From NCBI GenBank assembly GCA_019637155.1, contig JAHBWE010000010.1, forward strand, positions 1 through 64,000: a stretch of 64,000 bases of DNA, written 5' to 3'. Below, piece after piece: positions 59,535-64,000 of this stretch. The notes below the pieces were generated by a model, which searched no databases, was not told the DNA's origin, and worked only from the letters and a program-made list of their open reading frames with translations. The position numbers and the translations under genes were made by a program. Origin of the DNA: Labilithrix sp. GTDB lineage: Bacteria; Myxococcota_A; Polyangia; Polyangiales; Polyangiaceae. Every line of letters starts with the position of its first letter. The first letter of the stretch is position 1.

Positions 59535-60857
59535 CTAACGCGTCTTGCCCTTGGGGTTCATCAGCTGGTCGATGCGCGCGCGGATGTCGGGGCTCATCCT
59601 CGTCGTCTGCGTCTCGTCTTCTTCGCCGGTGAGCGCGGCGGGGACACCGAGCGCAAAGCCCGGTTTCGTCGAAGGTGGCGGTTGCGCGTGGCCGATGCGC
59701 TCGAGCGTCTGCTCCATCTCGTCGAGGACCGCGGGATGGGGCTCTTCGCCGAGCGGCGACGGCGCGCCGTCGTGCGAGCGGATCGACACCGGCGCGCGTC
59801 GGGTCGCGGTCTCGTCGTACGGCTCGGCGACGACGTTCCGCGCGATCGGGCTCGGGGTCATGCGGCGCGAGACCGGCGGCGGCGCGTAGATCGACACCGA
59901 AGCCTTCCGCGCGTCCTCGAAGATCGCGCGGAGCTCGTCCTGCATCTCCTTCGCGGTGCCGGGGCGCTTCTGCGGCGCGGCGGAGAGCGTGCGCTGCACG
60001 AACTGCGAGAGCTCGAGCGGGATGTCGCCGCGGCGCTCGTGGAGCGGGGCCGGCTCGGCGCGGCATACGTTGTCGACGATCGAGCGCCACGCCGCGCCGC
60101 CGAACGGCCGCTCGCCCGTGAGCGACTCGTAGAAGATCGCGCCCGCGACGAAGAGGTCGCTCGCGTGCTCCACCACGTGCTCGCCGCGCACGCGCTCCGG
60201 CGAGAGGTAGTGCGGGTGGCCGCCCGGCTGCGGGCCCGCGTTCGTCCAGTGCTCTTGCAGGCGATCGAGCGGCGCGAGGCGGCCGAGCCCGACGTCGAGG
60301 AGCTTCACGAGCGGACGGCAGCCGCGGCGGCTCACGAGGAACACGTTCGCGGGGCGGAGGTCGCGGAGGAGCAGCTCGCGCGCGTGCATCGCGACGATGG
60401 CGGAGAGCAGCTGCATCATCATGTCGATCGCCGCCGCGAGCGACAGCTTCTCGCGCGTGATGCGCGCCTGGAGCGTCTCGCCTTCGAGCCGCTCCATCAC
60501 GAAGTAGGGCGTGCCGTCCGAGAGCGAGCCGATGTCGAAGACCTCGCACAAGGACGGGTGCGTCAGGCTCCAGGCCGCGAGCGCGTCGCCGTGGAACACG
60601 CGGCTCACGAGCTCGGGGGTCGCGTGCCGCGCGCGGAGGACCTTCACCACCGCGGGCTTCGCGAACGCGAGCTGCTCCGCCGCGAACACGGTGCCGGTGG
60701 AGCCCGCGCCCATCACCTCGCCGACGCGGTAGCGCTCGCCGAGCACCTTCCCGACGAGCTGGCTGTCGCCGATCGCGGGCGCGCCCTTCTCCGGGCGCCG
60801 AACGCACGCCGCGTAGGCGTCGTGAGCGATTCCGCAGTGCCGGCAGGGCGCTCGCAT
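59535..60857 (-). CDS. Divergent Pkn-type protein kinase (possible pseudokinase)
   Basis: 440 residues from ATG. The N-terminal 'CRHCGIAHDAYAAC' suggests a small zinc ribbon. The kinase domain (~40-310) keeps the Gly loop (GAGSTGTV), K72 (AVVKV) and catalytic D166, but reads 'LLRDLRPANV' instead of HRDLKPxN and 'LLDVGLG' instead of DFG (D188 kept). 'LSPERVRG' replaces APE. ATP and metal ligands are thus mostly present with atypical surroundings; activity is uncertain. No C-terminal membrane helix, unlike the two other kinases here, so it is cytoplasmic. It lies upstream of nrdJ's control region. Confidence 0.85.
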   Translation of the reverse strand: MRAPCRHCGIAHDAYAACVRRPEKGAPAIGDSQLVGKVLGERYRVGEVMGAGSTGTVFAAEQLAFAKPAVVKVLRARHATPELVSRVFHGDALAAWSLTHPSLCEVFDIGSLSDGTPYFVMERLEGETLQARITREKLSLAAAIDMMMQLLSAIVAMHARELLLRDLRPANVFLVSRRGCRPLVKLLDVGLGRLAPLDRLQEHWTNAGPQPGGHPHYLSPERVRGEHVVEHASDLFVAGAIFYESLTGERPFGGAAWRSIVDNVCRAEPAPLHERRGDIPLELSQFVQRTLSAAPQKRPGTAKEMQDELRAIFEDARKASVSIYAPPPVSRRMTPSPIARNVVAEPYDETATRRAPVSIRSHDGAPSPLGEEPHPAVLDEMEQTLERIGHAQPPPSTKPGFALGVPAALTGEEDETQTTRMSPDIRARIDQLMNPKGKTR

Positions 60858-60919
60858 TACTCCCAGCGTATCTGGGATCTCCGGCTCCGCGAATTCGTTT
60901 GTCCCGCGCGGAACCCGCT

Positions 60920-61336
60920 CTACTCCTTCGGGGGGAGCGCGATCTTGGGCTTGTTGGGATGGCGCTTGTAGAGGAGGACGGTGCGGCCGAGGACCTGCAC
61001 GAACGACGCGGCGGCGAGCTTCGCGAGCTCGGGGCCGACGTCCTTCCGGTCGAGCGGGGCCTCCTGCTGCACCTTCACCTTGACGAGCTCGTGCGCGAGG
61101 AGCGCCTCCTTCGTCGCGGCGACGAGGCCGTCGGTGATGCCGTCCTTGCCGACCTGCACCACGGGATCGAGGTGATGCCCGAGGCCGCGGAGGTAGCGCG
61201 TCTGACTGCCGGTGAGGTCGCGCTCCTTCGGCGGCGGGTTCGCCGCGCGCTCCGCCGCGATCTTCTTCGCGAGCACGCGCTTGCGCTTCGGGCCCGGGCC
61301 GGTGCGTTTCTTCGCGGTCGTCTTCTTCGCTGCCAT
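60920..61336 (-). CDS. yhbY: CRS1/YhbY (CRM-domain) RNA-binding protein
   Basis: 138 residues from ATG. The CRM domain covers ~40-135: 'LRGLGHHLDPVVQVGKDG', 'EALLAHELVKVKV', and the 'QVLGRTVLLYKR' end that includes the GxxG-like RNA-binding loop. An extra Lys/Arg-rich N-terminal tail of ~38 residues distinguishes it from ~97-residue E. coli YhbY. CRM proteins bind pre-50S ribosomal particles. Located 5 bp downstream of the M16 partner gene, so probably the third gene of that operon. Confidence 0.9.
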   Translation of the reverse strand: MAAKKTTAKKRTGPGPKRKRVLAKKIAAERAANPPPKERDLTGSQTRYLRGLGHHLDPVVQVGKDGITDGLVAATKEALLAHELVKVKVQQEAPLDRKDVGPELAKLAAASFVQVLGRTVLLYKRHPNKPKIALPPKE

Positions 61337-61341
61337 CGCCG

Positions 61342-62871
61342 CTACTTCTTCGCCTCGAGCTTCTTGATCGGCTTGAACTCCTTCTCCGGGTCCACCACCG
61401 TCACCTCGCCGAAGCGCGTGAGGTCCTGGCCGATCGCGTCCGCGTCGCCGGAGACGACGATGAGCGCGCGCTCGTTCGCCCCGCCGAAGAGGAGCTGGGA
61501 GGCGGCGGCGGCGTCGCCGGCCTCGGTCTTCCGGACCTCGCGGCGGTAGTCGTCCCAGTAGCTGTCGGGGAGGCCGAGCGACTCTTGGGTGCCGACGAGG
61601 GACGCGATCGCGCCGACCGTCTCCATGTAGATCGCGAAGCTGTCGCTCAAGTACCGACGCGCGGTCTCGGTCTCCTGCGCCGACGGCGGGCTCGTGGCCA
61701 TGCGATCGAGGTTCTCGAGGAGCCCGCTGACGGCCTCCGTCGTCTTCGCGGACTGCGTCCCGGCGTAGAGCATGAGCGGCTGCTTGCCGTGCGCAAGCTC
61801 GCTGATCGACGCCGACACCGCGTAGGCGAGGGAGCGCTGCTCGCGGACGTCGCCGAAGAGGCGGCTCGCGACGCCGCCGCCGAGGACGTGGGTCGCGACG
61901 CGGAGGCGCGGCCACTCCTTCGTTTGCCGCTCCGGCGCGAGGAGGACGACGAAGACGTCGGACTGCGCGCTCTTCGGCCGGTGCGCGACGATCACGCGCG
62001 TCTTGTCGGGCGCCTTCGGCTCCGCGAAGTCGATCTTCGGCGCGGCGCCGCCGGTCCAGGCGCCGAACGACTTCTGGGCGAGGTCCTTCGCCTGCGCCTC
62101 GTCGACGTCGCCGGCGAGGATGAGCGTCGCGTTGGACGGGACGAAGAACTTCTTGTGGTGCGCCACGACCTCTGCGCGACCGAGCTTCGCGATCTGCGCC
62201 GGCAGCGCGTCGCGCATCGCGTACGGGTGGGTCGGTCCGTACAGCTCGTTCCACGCGATCCAGCCGGCCGTGAAGCGCCCGTTCGAGCGGAGCTGGTCCT
62301 CGGTCTGGTCGACGAGGCGCGTCTTGTACTTCTTGAGCTCGCCGTCGTCGAAGCGCGGCTCGCGGACGACCTGCGAGAGGAGCGAGAGGCCCTCCGCGAC
62401 CTTGTCCTTCGTGACGACGAGGGCGATCGTCGTCGAGTCCGCCTTCGTCGCGATCGAGAGGTTGCTCCCGAGGGTCTCGACGCGGCGGAGGAGCTCGGCG
62501 CTCGCGAGCGCGCGCGTGCCGCCGTTCTTGAGCATCTCGGCGGTGAGGTCGCCGAGGCCGGGGGCGGCGCCGTAGGCGGAGCCCGCCTTCACCACGACGC
62601 GCATGTTCACGAGCGGCAGCGTCTTCGCGGTGACGACGTCGAGGCCGAGGCCGTTCGCGAGCTTCGAGCGCGCGACCTTCGGGAAGGGCGACTCCTTCGT
62701 CGCGCCCGACGGCGGCGGGCTCTGCCGCGCCGGCGCGGCCTTCTTCTTCGGCGGCGGCATGCCGTCGTAGGCCGGGATTTCGACCTTGGCGGGGCCGGTC
62801 GACGCGACCTTGGGCGCGCCGCAGGCGGTGACGAGGAGGAGGGACGAGATCGAGAGGACGAGACGCTTCAT
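61342..62871 (-). CDS. Non-catalytic M16 peptidase-like lipoprotein
   Basis: 509 residues from ATG. Signal ends in LVTAC (Cys17), then a Pro/Lys linker. Two M16 halves follow (~60-280 and ~290-490). At the position of the zinc motif (HxxEH) it reads 'GLGDLTAEML', so it cannot bind zinc in the usual way. The C-terminal half keeps the 'RLFGDVREQRSLAYAVSA' substrate-groove segment typical of the partner subunit. In paired M16 systems (for example YmxG/PqqL-like), the active and inactive subunits form one chamber. It lies two bases downstream of the active-type gene and upstream of yhbY. Confidence 0.9.
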   Translation of the reverse strand: MKRLVLSISSLLLVTACGAPKVASTGPAKVEIPAYDGMPPPKKKAAPARQSPPPSGATKESPFPKVARSKLANGLGLDVVTAKTLPLVNMRVVVKAGSAYGAAPGLGDLTAEMLKNGGTRALASAELLRRVETLGSNLSIATKADSTTIALVVTKDKVAEGLSLLSQVVREPRFDDGELKKYKTRLVDQTEDQLRSNGRFTAGWIAWNELYGPTHPYAMRDALPAQIAKLGRAEVVAHHKKFFVPSNATLILAGDVDEAQAKDLAQKSFGAWTGGAAPKIDFAEPKAPDKTRVIVAHRPKSAQSDVFVVLLAPERQTKEWPRLRVATHVLGGGVASRLFGDVREQRSLAYAVSASISELAHGKQPLMLYAGTQSAKTTEAVSGLLENLDRMATSPPSAQETETARRYLSDSFAIYMETVGAIASLVGTQESLGLPDSYWDDYRREVRKTEAGDAAAASQLLFGGANERALIVVSGDADAIGQDLTRFGEVTVVDPEKEFKPIKKLEAKK

Positions 62872-62873
62872 GG

Positions 62874-64000
62874 CTACTTCTTCTCCGCCTTGTTCTCGGG
62901 CGCCGCGGGCTTCACCTCGACGAGGGAGCGGCGGTTGGCGGTGAGGTACTTGGTGACGACGCGCTTCACGTCGTCCTTCGAGACGGCGAGGTACTTGTCG
63001 AGCTCCTTGTTGAGGAGGCTCGCGTCGCCGCGATAGAGCTCGAACTCGGCGAGCTTGTTCGCGCGGCCGATGTTGGACTCGAGGCCGAGGATGAAGCCGG
63101 ACTGCGTGCGGGCGCGCACCTTCTTCAGCTCGTCGTCGGTGGGGCCGTTCTTCGCGAGCTCCGCGATCTGCGCGTCGATGACCTTCTGCACGTCGGCGAC
63201 CTTCGCGCCGGAGGCGAGCTTCACCGTGAGCTCGAACATGTCGGGGCCGCGGTGGTGCGCGACGCCCTGGTCGACCTCCACCGCGAGCCCGCGCTCCCGC
63301 ACGAGGACGCGATAGAGCCGCGAGCTCTCGCCGTCGCCGAGGACGTCGCCCGCGATCTGGACCGCGTAGTTGTCGGGCTCGCCGCTCGGCGGGAGCGTCC
63401 AGCCGTAGAGGAGGGCAGGGAGCTTCGCGTGGGTGTCCTCGACGACGGCGTTGCGCGGCGCGGTCTGCTCGGGGAGCGGGCCCGGCTCGTATTTCGGCAC
63501 CTCGGTCGGCTTCGCGTCGCCGAAGTACTTCTTCGCGAGCGCGAGCGCCTCGGCCTCGTCGAAGTCGCCCGCGATCGCGAGCACCGCGTTGTTCGGCGCG
63601 TAGTACGCCTTGTGGAACGCGCGGACCCAGTCGAGCTGGGCCGCGTCGAGGTCCTTCATCGTGCCGATCGCGGAGTGCTCGTAGGGCCAGTAGCCCTGGA
63701 ACGTCAGCTCCTGGAGCCGGATGTCGGCCGGGACGTAGGCGGCGTTCTCGACGCGCATGCGGTACTCCTCCTTCACCACCGCGCGCTGGTTCTCGAAGTT
63801 CTTGAGCGACACGTCGAGCGACTTCATGCGGTCGGCCTCGAGCCAGAGCCCGAGCGCGAGCTCGCTCGAGGGCAGCATCTCGAAGTAGTTCGTGCGGTCC
63901 TCGCTCGTCGTCCCGTTGAGGGTGCCGCCGTGGGCGGTCACGAGCTTGAAGTGATCGCCGCGCGGCACGTTCGCGGAGCCCTGGAACATCATGTGCTCGA
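62874..64000 (-). CDS. M16-family zinc peptidase (5' end outside window)
   Basis: At least 375 residues up to the stop; the start lies beyond 64000. The first visible codons read EH-MMFQGS, the end of the HxxEH zinc motif in 'HLLEHMMF'-type M16 peptidases. The distal glutamate is likely in 'VVKEEYR'. The second half contains 'DGESSRLYRVLVRERGLAVEV', the R/Y substrate motif. So this is the catalytic partner of the gene just downstream, spaced by two bases. Expected location is the periplasm; the signal peptide is outside the window. Confidence 0.92.
   Translation of the reverse strand, partial: EHMMFQGSANVPRGDHFKLVTAHGGTLNGTTSEDRTNYFEMLPSSELALGLWLEADRMKSLDVSLKNFENQRAVVKEEYRMRVENAAYVPADIRLQELTFQGYWPYEHSAIGTMKDLDAAQLDWVRAFHKAYYAPNNAVLAIAGDFDEAEALALAKKYFGDAKPTEVPKYEPGPLPEQTAPRNAVVEDTHAKLPALLYGWTLPPSGEPDNYAVQIAGDVLGDGESSRLYRVLVRERGLAVEVDQGVAHHRGPDMFELTVKLASGAKVADVQKVIDAQIAELAKNGPTDDELKKVRARTQSGFILGLESNIGRANKLAEFELYRGDASLLNKELDKYLAVSKDDVKRVVTKYLTANRRSLVEVKPAAPENKAEKK

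Overview
The window is a GC-rich, densely coded stretch of bacterial chromosome. Its style points to a myxobacterium-like member of Myxococcota, most likely class Polyangia. This is inference from gene content: three Pkn-type Ser/Thr kinases, many exported lipoproteins with Pro/Ala-rich linkers, Cys-rich secreted proteins, PEGA/TPR envelope proteins, DUF2652-, DUF4846- and DUF6184-like proteins and a B12-dependent ribonucleotide reductase. I see no rRNA, tRNA, CRISPR array, transposase, integrase or phage gene. GC skew in third codon positions opens long antisense frames almost everywhere; these are not listed.

Layout. 1-4757: an M16-like lipoprotein (cut by the window edge) coupled to a second lipoprotein, a sigma factor, a CGTAAC-repeat region, an RlpA-like lipoprotein and a small HTH regulator. 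4786-12560: gamma-carbonic anhydrase; an alpha/beta hydrolase, zinc-ribbon protein and miaB run; a divergent LysR regulator; an acyl-CoA synthetase; a threonine dehydratase-like enzyme. 12557-17432: lipoprotein, Nit-type amidase, DUF2652 protein, MerR-TPR regulator, small unknown protein and metallophosphoesterase. 17572-19604: trpBA. 19763-25770: membrane protein, sigma-like factor, VOC protein, MFS transporter, SWIM-domain protein and small unknowns. 25689-31834: a membrane-anchored protein with a tripled domain, a divergent kinase/PEGA-TPR pair and an HhH-GPD DNA glycosylase. 32346-37414: a truncated XPB-like helicase, unknown and lipoprotein genes, and a secreted hydrolase. 37416-42200: a coupled kinase, PEGA-type and Cys-rich lipoprotein operon, plus a large lipoprotein. 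42285-46515: rimK with an enoyl-CoA hydratase, then an acidic protein coupled to aspartate kinase. 46577-55073: TPR and DUF6184-like lipoproteins, an aldo/keto reductase-polynucleotide kinase-HAD fusion, an MscS channel, a DUF4846 lipoprotein coupled to a secreted esterase, a vWA lipoprotein and an unknown. 55261-64000: nrdJ with a candidate NrdR-controlled promoter, a degenerate kinase, a YhbY protein and an M16 peptidase pair cut by the right edge.

How the genes fit together. Housekeeping pieces are tryptophan synthase, aspartate kinase, RNR, MiaB, RimK and YhbY. They are interleaved with envelope modules in which genes overlap by 1-4 bases (TGATG/ATGA). Two kinase + PEGA/TPR membrane-protein modules share one architecture and look like copies of the same signalling cassette. 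The most unusual single gene is the AKR-kinase-HAD fusion at 47748-49388. Three families of intergenic palindromic repeats recur across the window.
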